A stretch of 64,000 nucleotides of DNA from Tessaracoccus timonensis (GCF_900343145.1 NZ_LT996886.1:744001-808000); one strand, 5' to 3'. Counted from the first letter of the stretch, positions 36,520 through 45,750 are shown. Translations and numbers: made by a program. The notes: generated by a model not told the origin, from the sequence alone.

Positions 36520-37934
36520 TAGTCGATCTCTTGGTCGTAGAAGTAGTCGAAGGTGAGACGGCCGACCTCAGAGCCGCTGGTCGCGCCGAGGGCATTTGCC
36601 GCCTCATCGAATCGATCTTTGTCGACGGAATACTGGATGCGCTGGATCTTCGGTGTCGGTGGTGCCTTCGGCCTCGGTGGGGGTGCTTCCGGAACGATCA
36701 TCTGTTTTGATGCGGAGAGCGACGTGATCGGCTGATCCTGCGCTTCGTCGAGGGCAACCAGAATCTCGGGCTTCTCCTCGTCATCCTCCAGACGCGAGCG
36801 CACTTGCTTGGCCCGGTTAATGACGGCCTGAACCGCAACAAGAGCTGTCTTCATCTCGGACTGGACAGCTCGGAACACGGGAGAGTCGCGATCAACAGCG
36901 GTCTTGGTGGTATTCCATGGCAGGAGACTGGCGTCGTCCGCTGACAGATAGACGAAGCCACGGAAGGAGCGATACTGCGGGTGATAGGCCGCAGCTGGGT
37001 TGCCCCACCCGGTGAGCGGAGACCTATCGGCCACGAGTAGCAGGCGGTCGTTGCAGAAGAGGTACCAGCCCGCGTCGCCGGGGTCTTGGAAGTTCTCCGC
37101 CTGCCCATCGTCTTCGGGGTCGGCGTTCTTATCCCGTTTGGGTGGAGCCGCCGTGCCCGCATAGAGCTTGACGTCCACGGTGCCCCCGGCTGGGCCGGGA
37201 ACTTGGAACTCCCGGAACACCGGCTGCACCATGTCGGAGACTTGGAGTGATGGTCGCGATGCCGTGAGAGGGTTCTCGCTGTTGAGATGGAGCTGGAGGC
37301 CGCTTTGTATCGACTCCTGGTGACGCAGCCGCAACTCGGTCCGAAGTGCCTGAACGATGGCTGGGTCCTTGAGGTCGTCTTCGACGCTGGCGTGCAGCTT
37401 CATCACAGCGATGGTCGTTCCAGCCTCCTCGTCGGCAGGGATGGTGACGCCTTCATCCACACTCTCGAACTGGAAGGTCCATGCCTCTTGAGCCGCCCAC
37501 TGCTCGACATCCACCTTGAGATGGAATCGTGAGCCGTCGTCGGCCCCGGTCTCGCCGCGGTGCGCTGATCGCACCTCGAATGCTTGTCCTAACTTGAAAA
37601 ACGCGCGCTTCATTCCGACGCCAAACTGTCCCACAGAGCGCTTGACGCCCGTGAAGTCCTTCGACCGGCCGAATCGGAAAGCGTAGTGTCGAGCGATGTC
37701 GGCAGAGATACCGCCGGAGTTGTCGGCAATCGTGAACGTGCCGTCCCCGAACGCGATCCGGACCCATTGGCCAGCCAGGTTACCATCCGGGTGGAGCCCT
37801 CTGGCGCCGTCCACGCTGTTGTCGACCAGGTCGACGATCGCGGGCAGCAGCTCGATGTCCTTGGTCAACATCTCAATGAAGAAGCGCTTCTCCGCGCCAG
37901 CGTCCACCGTCGTGTCAGAGGTCTGTGTCACCAT
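36519..37934 (-). CDS. GHKL ATPase (MORC/MutL-like) of a modification-linked system
   Basis: A 471-aa protein. GHKL ATP-binding motifs are clear: ELLPAIVDLVDNSVDGA (N box, Glu and Asn), TIADNSGGIS (G1) and KRSVGQFGVGMKRAFFKLG (G2 lid). A second domain follows to about residue 370, then a Pro/acidic linker PEAPPPRPKAPPTPK and a C-terminal helix. Bacterial MORC-like ATPases in restriction-modification contexts have been described. It is head-to-head with the cytosine methyltransferase gene, 6 nt between the outermost possible starts. Confidence 0.85.
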   Translation of the reverse strand: MVTQTSDTTVDAGAEKRFFIEMLTKDIELLPAIVDLVDNSVDGARGLHPDGNLAGQWVRIAFGDGTFTIADNSGGISADIARHYAFRFGRSKDFTGVKRSVGQFGVGMKRAFFKLGQAFEVRSAHRGETGADDGSRFHLKVDVEQWAAQEAWTFQFESVDEGVTIPADEEAGTTIAVMKLHASVEDDLKDPAIVQALRTELRLRHQESIQSGLQLHLNSENPLTASRPSLQVSDMVQPVFREFQVPGPAGGTVDVKLYAGTAAPPKRDKNADPEDDGQAENFQDPGDAGWYLFCNDRLLLVADRSPLTGWGNPAAAYHPQYRSFRGFVYLSADDASLLPWNTTKTAVDRDSPVFRAVQSEMKTALVAVQAVINRAKQVRSRLEDDEEKPEILVALDEAQDQPITSLSASKQMIVPEAPPPRPKAPPTPKIQRIQYSVDKDRFDEAANALGATSGSEVGRLTFDYFYDQEID

Positions 37935-37940
37935 GTACCC

Positions 37941-39377
37941 ATGATGCCCGAAATGTGCCCACCCCGGAAAGCGAACGTGCCCTCCGGAGTGCACGGCGGG
38001 AACCTCGACGCCCATCCTTGTGGGGCGGCCCCATACTCTGGGCCCCCACGCACCCGCCCGGTCGCCGTAGACCTCTTCGCGGGTGCAGGTGGCATGACAC
38101 TCGGGTTCGAACAGGCAGGTTTCGACGTTGTAGCCGCCGTCGAGTACGACCCAGTTCATGCGGCCACCCACGCCTTCAACTTCCCGCAGTGCGAGGTGCT
38201 CTGCCGTGACGCCTCATTGGTTTCAGTCGAGGACGTGCTTCGTGCGGCTGAGCGCGGGTATAAGCGACTTCACCCCGGTAAGGTCTGGCCAGGGCGTCTT
38301 GACGCCCTGATCGGCGGACCACCCTGCCAGGGCTTCTCCACAGGCGGCAAGCGCGAGCAGGACGACGAACGAAATGATCTTCTTCTCCACTTCGTCCGTC
38401 TGGTCGAGGAACTCAGACCTCGAACGTTCTGCCTAGAGAATGTCGCCGGGCTTTTGGAAGACAAGTTTTCGGACATCAGAGAGAGCGCGTTCCGCCGGCT
38501 CCGTGAAGCGGGGTACGCCCTTTCCGGAACCGACAAGCCGGTCAACAGCCTCAACTTCGGCATACCGCAGTCGCGCCGACGTGTGATCGTGCTAGGCGCG
38601 CTCGGCAAGGTGGCGCCGAGCCGCCTCCAACCGGAGGAGGGCACGATTTCGGTTGAAGAGGCATTCGAGGGCTTGCCCTCGCCATTCGACTATGACGTGC
38701 TACTGGTGTCCGATGAGGTAGCGCTCCGGAGCGAGGACATCGAGCGCCGTGCTGCTATCAAGAACATATATGCACGTACCCTCGCTGGCCTCAATGCATC
38801 GCCGGATGACAAGTCGAGGCCACGCTTCTGGGAGCCAACTGTGTTGACGGGCTCACGACTCACGACTCACGCTGAGCAGACGATCATGCGGTTCGCCGCG
38901 ACGGACGCTGGTACGGTGGAACCGAAGAGTCGACTGTATCGACTCCCTTTGAAGGGGCCGTCACGTACGCTGCGAGCGGGTACAGGCTCCGAGAGGGGGT
39001 CCCACACATCCCCTCGTCCGATCCACCCCACCGAGGATCGGGTCATCACGGTGCGCGAAGCGGCACGGCTGCACGGATATCCCGACTGGTTCCGTTTTCA
39101 CACCACGAACTGGCACGGGCACCGTCAGGTCGGGAACAGTGTGCCGCCCCCGCTTGCTCGTGCGGCGGCGCTCGCCTTGATGGGGTCCCTTGGCCACTCT
39201 CCGATGCCGCTTCGCGCGACAATCGCGCTCGGTGACAGGTCCCTGCTCAGCCTGTCGAGGACCGAAGCTCAGTCCATCTTCGCTGCGACGGCCGATGAGA
39301 TGCCTGCCACGAGAACTCGGGGACGCGTTGGTCGAGACGAGCTGGTGCTGTCACGCCCTGCGGCACCGTCGGGCTAG
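37941..39377 (+). CDS. DNA (cytosine-5-)-methyltransferase
   Basis: About 478 aa. C5-MTase motifs in order: I VDLFAGAGGMTLGFEQAG, IV IGGPPCQGFSTGG (nucleophilic Cys near residue 129), VI FCLENVAGLL, VIII QSRRRVIVLG, and X RQVGNSVPPPLARA. The ATG at 37941 gives a Pro-rich extra N-terminus and no room for a promoter, so a GTG at 37989 (or another site before motif I) may be the true start. No nuclease gene is adjacent, and the GHKL pair diverges from it. Confidence 0.92.
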   Translation: MMPEMCPPRKANVPSGVHGGNLDAHPCGAAPYSGPPRTRPVAVDLFAGAGGMTLGFEQAGFDVVAAVEYDPVHAATHAFNFPQCEVLCRDASLVSVEDVLRAAERGYKRLHPGKVWPGRLDALIGGPPCQGFSTGGKREQDDERNDLLLHFVRLVEELRPRTFCLENVAGLLEDKFSDIRESAFRRLREAGYALSGTDKPVNSLNFGIPQSRRRVIVLGALGKVAPSRLQPEEGTISVEEAFEGLPSPFDYDVLLVSDEVALRSEDIERRAAIKNIYARTLAGLNASPDDKSRPRFWEPTVLTGSRLTTHAEQTIMRFAATDAGTVEPKSRLYRLPLKGPSRTLRAGTGSERGSHTSPRPIHPTEDRVITVREAARLHGYPDWFRFHTTNWHGHRQVGNSVPPPLARAAALALMGSLGHSPMPLRATIALGDRSLLSLSRTEAQSIFAATADEMPATRTRGRVGRDELVLSRPAAPSG

Positions 39378-39654
39378 CCGAAGACGCTGTCGGCGTGGGA
39401 TGGGATCGGAAGACCACGTCTGCTCTTGCTCGGAGCACGGTGTTCCGAGCGCGTCCGCATCGTCCTGACAGCGCTGCTCGCCATGGGAGCATCCGCGGCT
39501 AATCTCGACGCGGAAACGGCCGCCTCACACCGGCAGACGCTGCACAGAGTGTCTCTGCTGCAGTCAGTCCAGGTCCTTCCACCGTGCCTCGCATGCGAGA
39601 TAGTGGCTCATCGCATTTGAGGGTGTATTCAGGATTTGACCTGAGTCGTGCAGG

Positions 39655-40246
39655 TTAGTGACCCAGGATTTTGATGATGCTTTTCTGGGTGTTGGGGTCG
39701 ATGGTGGGTTCGGCGGTGAGTTCGTGGCCTGCGATGTTGATGGTGACCTCGCGTAGCGGGCGTAGGGTTCGGACGAGTCGTTTGATGCTCCAGCCGCTCT
39801 GGTCTTGGAGGTAGCGGGCGATCGCGAGGGCGGCGAAGACGATGTCGAGGTGGGCTTTGATGGCGTCTGGGGTGTGGTGGAAGGTCGGGCGGGCGTCGAG
39901 GTCGGATTTGGACATTCGAAAGCCTTGCTCGACCCGCCAGAGGTCGTGGTAAGCAACGATCACTTGCGCGCCGGTCATCTGGTGTTGGCTGATGTTGGTG
40001 ACGTAGCCTTTCAACCCGGCGAGGCTAACGGCCTTGTCGTAAGCGCTCTGGTCGAAGATGGTTGCCTTGCCGGTGGTCTTGAGGAACCGGGCCTTCTTCG
40101 GGCGGGTTGCGCCTTCGATGATCGCCAGGGCGCGGTTGCGCTGCTGGTTGAGGGTCTTGTTGTCGCGTACGAACCGTTTCTGCGAGTACTGGTAGACCAT
40201 CCTGCGGCGCTGCTTGTCCCGGCCCATCGTGGTCGAGGTTTGGGTC
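39655..40246 (-). pseudogene. IS4/IS1634-type transposase, C-terminal remnant
   Basis: About 190 codons of a DDE transposase C-terminus: KATIFDQSAYDKAVSLAGLKGYVTN, then VIVAYHDLWRVEQGFRMSKSDLDARP with the catalytic Glu of the IS1634/IS4 class, and TPDAIKAHLDIVFAALAIARYLQ. The N-terminus with the first two Asp residues is missing; an IS3-type element has been inserted at 40247. Confidence 0.8.
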
Positions 40247-40273
40247 TGCTGAAGGTTTGGTTGACGTCCGGGG

Positions 40274-41158
40274 TTATGCCGCCAGTGTAGCGGTTGGTTT
40301 CATGATGAGTTCGAACTCGACCGGGGAGAGTTTCCCGAGTCGGCGTTGACGGCGTTTGCGGTGATACTTCCCCTCGATCCAGGACACGATCGCCAGCCGT
40401 AGTTCCTCTCGTGTGCTCCAGGACCGTCGGTCGAGGACGTTCTTCTGCAGCAGGGCGAAGAACGACTCCATCGCAGCGTTGTCACCACAGGCCCCCACGC
40501 GGCCCATTGAGCCACGTAGCCCGTGACGTTTCAGGGCTTTCAGGAAGCGTCTGGAGCGGAATTGAGAGCCGCGGTCCGAGTGCACGATCACTCCGGTGGG
40601 CCGGCCTCGGTGGGCCACTGCCATCTCGAGCGCGTTGACAGCGATCCGGGCCTTCATCCTGGTGTCGATCGAGTAGCCCACGATCCGGTTGGAGAACACA
40701 TCCTTGATCGCACACAGATACACCTTTCCCTCACGAGTGCGGTGCTCGGTGATGTCGGTGAGCCATAGTTCGTTGGGGCCGTCGGCCGTGAACTGACGCT
40801 GCACGAGGTCATCGTGGACCGGTGCCCCTGCCTTCTTGTAGCGCGATGTGCGTGTGACGATGACCGATTGGATGCCAGCGACCCGGCACAGCCGCCAGAC
40901 TCTGCGCTCCGAGAGTGTGTAACCCAGCTCGCCGATGTCGTCGGCCAGCACCCGGTAGCCGCCCTCGGGGTCGTCGGCATGGAGCTTGCGTAGCACGGCG
41001 ATCAACTCACGTTCCTCGGCCTCACGCACCGAAATCGGCTGCTTGAGCCACTTGTAGTAGCCCTGTTTGGACAATCCCAGTATCCGGCACGCGACCGCCA
41101 CCGGCACCCTCACCGGGGCACCGACAGCAGCCATCTCCTTGACGAGCGGATAGATCAT
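40274..41158 (-). CDS. IS3-family transposase OrfB (DDE integrase domain)
   Basis: A 294-aa catalytic subunit. N-terminal HTH_21 region YPLVKEMAAVGAPVRVPVAVACRILGLSKQGYYKW; rve core with DDE residues in LWLTDITEHRT (Asp), VIVHSDRGSQFRS (Asp) and NAAMESFFALLQKNVL (Glu). The C-terminus ends KLSPVEFEL as usual. Overlaps orfA by ATGA. Confidence 0.93.
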   Translation of the reverse strand: MIYPLVKEMAAVGAPVRVPVAVACRILGLSKQGYYKWLKQPISVREAEERELIAVLRKLHADDPEGGYRVLADDIGELGYTLSERRVWRLCRVAGIQSVIVTRTSRYKKAGAPVHDDLVQRQFTADGPNELWLTDITEHRTREGKVYLCAIKDVFSNRIVGYSIDTRMKARIAVNALEMAVAHRGRPTGVIVHSDRGSQFRSRRFLKALKRHGLRGSMGRVGACGDNAAMESFFALLQKNVLDRRSWSTREELRLAIVSWIEGKYHRKRRQRRLGKLSPVEFELIMKPTATLAA

Positions 41159-41457
41159 TTTGGGGGTGTGATGTGAGCCTGCGACAGATACGCTGCTGCG
41201 CGGCGTAGCACCTCGTTTTCCATCTCCAACTCACGGATCCTACGCAAAGCCTGGGACATGTCCTTGCGTGCCTCGGGGTCCGTGGTCGGCGTCATCCCGT
41301 GAGACTGGAACCTCGCGTCACGGACCCACGCCTGCAGCGTGGTCTTCGCGACACCCAGGTCCTTGACGACCTGCTTCTGCGGGATGCCTGAGGCGACCAA
41401 CGCGACCGCGTCGCGCTTGAACTCGTCGGTGTAAGTGATCTTCGGCATGGTTGCCAT
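41155..41457 (-). CDS. IS3-family transposase OrfA (helix-turn-helix)
   Basis: A 100-aa protein with an HTH_Tnp_1 domain: YTDEFKRDAVALVASGIPQKQVVKDLGVAKTTLQAWVRDAR, followed by a leucine-zipper-like helix RRIRELEMENEVLRRAAAYLS. It binds the IS ends and forms the N-terminal part of the OrfAB fusion transposase. Confidence 0.92.
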   Translation of the reverse strand: MATMPKITYTDEFKRDAVALVASGIPQKQVVKDLGVAKTTLQAWVRDARFQSHGMTPTTDPEARKDMSQALRRIRELEMENEVLRRAAAYLSQAHITPPK

Positions 41458-41518
41458 CCTTTCAGCACAACCTCCTCCCAGAAGTCATGCGGTCTTGGAG
41501 TCAACCAAACCTTCAGCA

Positions 41519-41601
41519 GTCCCGACCCAACCGTCATCGACCGCGGGTCTGGCCAGACGCAGACGACCCGTCGGAGTCAAAACAGCGTTAGTGTGGGACA
41601 T
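41519..41601 (-). pseudogene. IS481-family transposase, N-terminal fragment
   Basis: Only the first ~26 codons remain: MSHTNAVLTPTGRLRLARPAVDDGW, the highly conserved start of IS481 transposases. The frame is cut at the IS3 element. Removing the IS3 element joins this start to an IS1634-type tail, so two different transposons had already been fused before the IS3 insertion. Confidence 0.7.
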
Positions 41602-41731
41602 GAAGACCTCCGTGTTGGTAGTGCGGTTATGTGCTAGTTCCACACCCCACCGGGGGTCTTCACCCTTGTCCAGCCAACCCGCCGACCCCCACATACCTAA
41701 CCTCCGTGGTTAGAACACCTAGCATGGAGAG

Positions 41732-42109
41732 ATGCCAGCAATCGGACGCTTCACGCAACTCGTCTTTGAGTGCAAGGACCCCACAGCGGAAGCACTCTTC
41801 TGGCAGAAAGTCCTGGATCTTGCACCGGCCACCGGTGATGACCAGTGGTTGACGCTGGACTGGGAGCCTGTCGGACGCCTCTCTTTCCATCGCGTCTCCG
41901 ATTACGAACCCCCGCAGTGGCCGGGCCACAGAGGCGAGCTGCAGGTTCACCTTGACCTGCTAGTCGATGACCTCTCGGAGGCATGTGCCGCCGTCGAAGC
42001 AGCAGGCGGCCACCCACTCACTGACGTCTTGGACCCAGGCCCGAAAGCCTGGCGCATCTACGCTGACCCCGCAGGCCATCCCTTTTGCCTCGTCACAGTG
42101 CCCGAATGA
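41732..42109 (+). CDS. VOC family protein (glyoxalase/bleomycin-resistance fold)
   Basis: A 125-aa single-domain vicinal-oxygen-chelate protein: FTQLVFECKDPTAEALFWQKVLDLAP, HLDLLVDDLSEACAAVEAAGGHPL and IYADPAGHPFCLVT. Members bind or modify small molecules, some giving resistance; the group with PGHPFCLV is usually labelled glyoxalase-like domain protein. ATG start; no operon partner. Confidence 0.88.
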   Translation: MPAIGRFTQLVFECKDPTAEALFWQKVLDLAPATGDDQWLTLDWEPVGRLSFHRVSDYEPPQWPGHRGELQVHLDLLVDDLSEACAAVEAAGGHPLTDVLDPGPKAWRIYADPAGHPFCLVTVPE

Positions 42110-42126
42110 CCCCTTCCTAGTCGTCG

Positions 42127-43075
42127 TCAGACCTGGCGGCAGAGTGGGAGGGCTGCGGCGGTGAAGGCTTTGGCTTGTTGTCCGGCGAGGAGTCGGGTTT
42201 CGCAATTGGCTTGGATGGCGGCTTGTTCGAGGGCGGCGACGTGGGCGTCGAGGTCTTCGATCGTGGTGGCGGTGATGGTGATGAGGCCGGTGTAGCGCAG
42301 GATGCCGTGGCCGGCGGTGAGGTCGGCTTCTTGCTGGAGGACATCGTGGTACTCAGCCGTCTGGGAGGCGTCTTCGATCTGTCCGATTTTGGCGCGTTGG
42401 GCTTGGTCGGAGATGTGCTCGACTTTCTTCTTGCGGATGTCGCGAGCGGCCTGATCGGAGCGCGTGGGGTGCAGATCAGGGAGAACGACCGCTGGATTCC
42501 GCTGAAGAGCAAGATGGCTGAGAGGAAGACTGGGTAGGCCATGGAGCGTGGCCATTCGCTGATCCACAGCACGGTATGGTGGGCGGAGTCGGTGCGGATG
42601 CGACTCCAGGTCTCGTTGGCCGCGACCGGTCCGGCGGTGGCGAAGTCGCGGCCGATCTCGCCGTGACGTTCCAAAGTGGCGGCGATCGCAGGATCGCAGA
42701 CCGAGCGCAGGATCACCGCAATCTGGCCGGGGAAAGCCAACTCGACGGAGTGAGCTCGGCCGAACGGGGCGCGGCGGTGAGGGTATTGATCTCTTGGCGC
42801 AGGACGGCGGCGGCGCCGCGGATACCGCCGAGGGGGGTGCGAATCTGCCCCGCAGCGTTTCTCATGTCAAGGGAAAGGGAGAGGCTGGTGGCGTGGCGTT
42901 CGCCAGCGGATTCGGTGCGGTCGATGAGTTCGGCGTAGGTGGTGGCAGCCCAGCTCGTGTCCTCGGGCTGGCCGCGGGTGGTCCACCATTCGGCCAGTCC
43001 GGCGCCGGAATCGGGCAGCGTGCGTTCCAGGATCTGCAAGGTGGCGATCCTGCCGGAGCGGCAGACGGTTGCCAG
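42127..43075 (-). pseudogene. SCO6880-type conjugation protein, frameshifted fragment
   Basis: Three consecutive blocks in three frames rebuild the C-terminal half of an SCO6880 family protein (actinobacterial conjugation machinery): ATLQILERTLPDSGAGLAEWW and QIRTPLGGIRGAAAVLRQE (upstream frame); ATLERHGEIGRDFATAGPVA and DSAHHTVLWISEWPRS (second); RAKIGQIEDASQTAEYHDVL and AFTAAALPLCRQV (third). Frameshifts lie near 42735 and 42475. The N-terminal half is absent. Confidence 0.75.
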
Positions 43076-43098
43076 GACGCCGCCCCAGACAGACCCCG

Positions 43099-43265
43099 GG
43101 GGGCCGACTCGCGAGACGCTCCCCGCACTGGGCGTGGCGTACGCCCTCGCGCAGGTGGCTGCCCCCGAGCGGGCGCGGGCCCGGGTCACGCTGACGGTCG
43201 AGGCGGGCGCCGACCTCACCTCCCAGCATCACCGCCTGTGCACACTCCTCACCGCCGTGCCTTGA
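43099..43265 (+). other. possible C-terminal gene fragment
   Basis: The frame ...ALGVAYALAQVAAPERARA ... LTVEAGADLTSQHHRLC ends at a stop at 43263. It reads like the natural end of a protein cut off by the junction with the conjugation fragment, but I cannot name it and codon bias alone is weak support. Confidence 0.3.
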
Positions 43266-43346
43266 TCGGGTGAGCGGGTGGGGTTCCCGCCCGGGCGTCG
43301 GAGCCCGGTGGAAGGATGAGGGGCGCACCAACGACTGGAGGACGCC

Positions 43347-43956
43347 ATGACTGAATTCGTCTACGAGGACCTACTGCCGATCGGCGAGGACACGACCGCG
43401 TACCGCAAGTTGACCAACAAGGGTGTCTCGACGGTCGAGGGGGCCCGACGGGCGCACCTTCCTGAAGGTCGAGCCGTCGGCGCTGCCGCTGCTGGCCCAC
43501 GGCGTGTTCGACGCCTACACGAAGCTGAACCTGCACTACTCACACAATGCGCCGGTGACGTTCTTCGAGGAGAAGAACACCAGCTGCAACCTGCCTGCCC
43601 AGATCGAGCTGTACGCCGACACGATCAAGGGCCACGAGAACTCCTACAAGTTCCTGTTCATGGCCAAGGGCGGCGGGTCGGCCAACAAGTCTTACCTCTA
43701 CCAGGAGACCAAGGCGATCCTGAACCCCGACAAGATCATGGCCTTCTTGGAGGAGAAGATCCGTTTGCTCGGCACCGCGGACTGCCCGCCGTACCACTTG
43801 GCGATCGTCGTCGGCGGCACGTCGGCCGAGTTCGCGCTGAAGACGGCGAAGTATGCGTCGGCGAAATTCCTCGACGAGCTCCCGACGACGGGCAACGCGA
43901 AGACCGGCCGCGGCTTCCGTGACCTGGAGATGGAGGAGCAGGGCGAGCGCCGGTGA
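43347..43956 (+). pseudogene. class I fumarate hydratase, N-terminal fragment with frameshift
   Basis: The start TEFVYEDLLPIGEDTTAYRKL and [59 protein letters not shown] and [17 protein letters not shown] are all typical of the FeS-dependent class I fumarase N-terminal domain. The frame breaks once near 43440 and the protein stops after ~200 residues, whereas the family has about 550. A housekeeping TCA gene copy stranded in the accessory region; an intact gene should exist elsewhere. Confidence 0.82.
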
Positions 43957-44071
43957 GTGACCCCCGGGTCTCCTGACCACCCCATTGACCATCCCACACG
44001 GCTCGGCCGCCGGGATCGGGCCCTGCCCTGCCCGGCCCCGGCGGCCGTGTCTATCCCCGAGGTCAGCCTGC

Positions 44072-44962
44072 TCAGAAGGTCAGGACGACCCGACCACGCA
44101 GGCCACCCTGCCCGACCAGCGCGTACGCCCGGGCGAACTCGGAGAAGGGCACTTCCTCGGCGACGCGTACGGCAAGGTCGCCCGCGTGGCCACGACGAAG
44201 CAGCTCGGCCAGGCGTACGCCATCAGCCTGGACGAAGACGTCGGTCGGCTCGATGCCGCGCTGCGCAGCGATCGGGGCGATGGGGAGGACGCCGACGAAC
44301 GCGCCTCCGTCCACCACGGCATCGATGGCGGTGGCCTGGAGCCCGGCGGCGTCGGCGACCGCGTCGTAGGCGCGGGGCTCGATCTCGGTGACCAGGTCCG
44401 CTCCAGTGGTGGTGACGAACTCCCGGTCGGTGGTCCGGGCCAGACCGGTGACCCGCCATCCCGCCTCGCGTGCGAGCGGAAGGACGTAGCCGCCCACGGC
44501 GCCCGCCGCCCCGGTGACCAGCAGCGAGCGCCCGGCCCCCGCGCCCAGGAGATCGACGATCATCGCCGCGGTCGGGGCATTGAGGGCGACGGAGGCGGCC
44601 GCCACGTCGGACATGCCCTCGGGGATCGGCGCGACAGAACCGGCCGGCACCGTCACCAGTTCGGCGTGCGCGCGCAGCGGATCGGCGGGGTTGCCGGTCA
44701 GTGCAGCGACGCGTTGTCCCACCGAGACCCCGGTGACGTCGTCGCTCACCGCCTTGACGATGCCGGAGAAGTCCCAGCCGAGGCCGACATCGCCCGTCAG
44801 GCCGAAGGCCTCGCGCACCTCGCCGTCGGCGATGCGGACATCGATGGGATTGACGGTGGCGGCGGTGGTAGCGATGACCACCTCGCCGGGGCCCGGATGG
44901 GGATCGGGGACGTCAACGAGGACGGGGAGTGGGGAGCCGGCACGGCCGATGAGTGCTCGCAT
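44072..44962 (-). CDS. zinc-independent NADPH:quinone oxidoreductase (MDR family)
   Basis: A 296-aa medium-chain dehydrogenase of the quinone-reductase branch: GEVVIATTAATVNPIDVRIADG, GWDFSGIVKAVSDDVTGVSVGQRV and the NADP-binding loop LLVTGAAGAVGGYVLPLA. Zinc-binding cysteines are absent. The ATG at 44962 is right at the end of a 103-bp gap from the divergent HxlR gene, the classical regulator-enzyme pair for quinone or aldehyde stress. Confidence 0.9.
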   Translation of the reverse strand: MRALIGRAGSPLPVLVDVPDPHPGPGEVVIATTAATVNPIDVRIADGEVREAFGLTGDVGLGWDFSGIVKAVSDDVTGVSVGQRVAALTGNPADPLRAHAELVTVPAGSVAPIPEGMSDVAAASVALNAPTAAMIVDLLGAGAGRSLLVTGAAGAVGGYVLPLAREAGWRVTGLARTTDREFVTTTGADLVTEIEPRAYDAVADAAGLQATAIDAVVDGGAFVGVLPIAPIAAQRGIEPTDVFVQADGVRLAELLRRGHAGDLAVRVAEEVPFSEFARAYALVGQGGLRGRVVLTF

Positions 44963-45065
44963 GGGAGTTCCTTTCCTTGTGTGGTTGACATCGTCCACTG
45001 TGACAGCCAAACTCTCTATAAGGAAGTAGGCACCGAAAAGTCGGGTACGCACCCAGAGGAGAGTC

Positions 45066-45470
45066 ATGGCCACCACGTCCGCCTCACAGCGAGCCGAGCA
45101 GTCGCGACGCGAGTTCGACGCCTTCATGGCCGGGTGCGCCAGCCGTCAACTCCTCGACCGGATCGCCGACAAGTGGGTGACGCTGGTGTTGGCCGCCCTG
45201 GGCGAGAGCGAGGACGGCCTGCGCTATTCCGAGCTCTCGCGTCGACTGGCTGGGGTCAGTCAGAAGATGCTCACTCAGACGTTGCGGGCGCTCGAGCGGG
45301 ACGGGCTGGTGGCACGGGAGGTCACGGCTTCAGTGCCGGTGCGGGTCGACTACCAGCTGACTGCTCTTGGCCGGTCGCTGCTGGTGCCGGTGATGCAGCT
45401 CAAGGCCTGGGCCGAGGCCCACATGACGGAGGTGCTGGCGGCGCGGGAGGCGTACGACGCTCGCGGGTGA
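45066..45470 (+). CDS. HxlR family transcriptional regulator
   Basis: A 134-aa winged-helix protein: DKWVTLVLAALGESEDGLRYSELSRRLAGVSQKMLTQTLRALERDGLV, the HxlR signature. AGCASRQ near the N-terminus carries the single Cys that serves as a redox sensor in relatives such as QorR/YodB. It probably represses itself and the divergent quinone oxidoreductase. Confidence 0.93.
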   Translation: MATTSASQRAEQSRREFDAFMAGCASRQLLDRIADKWVTLVLAALGESEDGLRYSELSRRLAGVSQKMLTQTLRALERDGLVAREVTASVPVRVDYQLTALGRSLLVPVMQLKAWAEAHMTEVLAAREAYDARG

Positions 45471-45539
45471 CGCCCGATGTGCTGCTATTCAGTTCTCTTG
45501 CCCCAGGGCTAGAGAGGCCAAGGCGATACGCGCGAGCGG

Positions 45540-45750
45540 GGGGGGATCGGGCAGTGTCACACTGCCTGCACGAGGTCGGTGCCTCGGTCGAGGGTGAGCG
45601 CTGCAAGCCGATCGATCCCCGGCTCCTCGCCCGCGCCGACCGCGTCGTGGTGCTGGGCCGCGGCATCGAGGGGCCGAGCGCATGCGGCTCATTCGCGATG
45701 AAGTCGCGGGCCGCGTACGCCAGCTGGAAGCCCGCCTCACCGGCAATAGG
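45540..45750 (+). pseudogene. low-molecular-weight phosphatase / ArsC-like remnant
   Basis: The stretch EVGASVEGERCKPIDPRLLARADRVVVLG matches the middle of LMW-phosphatase-like arsenate reductases, and after a frame change near 45675 ERMRLIRDEVAGRVRQLEARL matches their C-terminus. The N-terminal P-loop (CxxxxCR) is missing. Confidence 0.5.

Larger units (their letters stand above)
40247..41518. mobile_element. complete IS3-family insertion sequence
   Basis: A 1,272-bp element ending in perfect 19-bp inverted repeats TGCTGAAGGTTTGGTTGAC (40247) and its complement (41500-41518). A 3-bp target duplication GTC flanks it (40244-40246 and 41519-41521), as normal for IS3. It carries orfA and orfB with a 4-nt overlap, which in this family are joined by programmed frameshifting. 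All parts look intact, so it may be active. Confidence 0.92.

Noticed and set aside
39378-39654. Possible Vsr endonuclease or restriction gene next to the methyltransferase
   Set aside because: Checked both strands for a nuclease because the locus lacks one; only short frames without catalytic motifs are present.
42175-42537. Plus-strand Gly/Val-rich frame
   Set aside because: Antisense of the SCO6880-type remnant, which has recognisable blocks.
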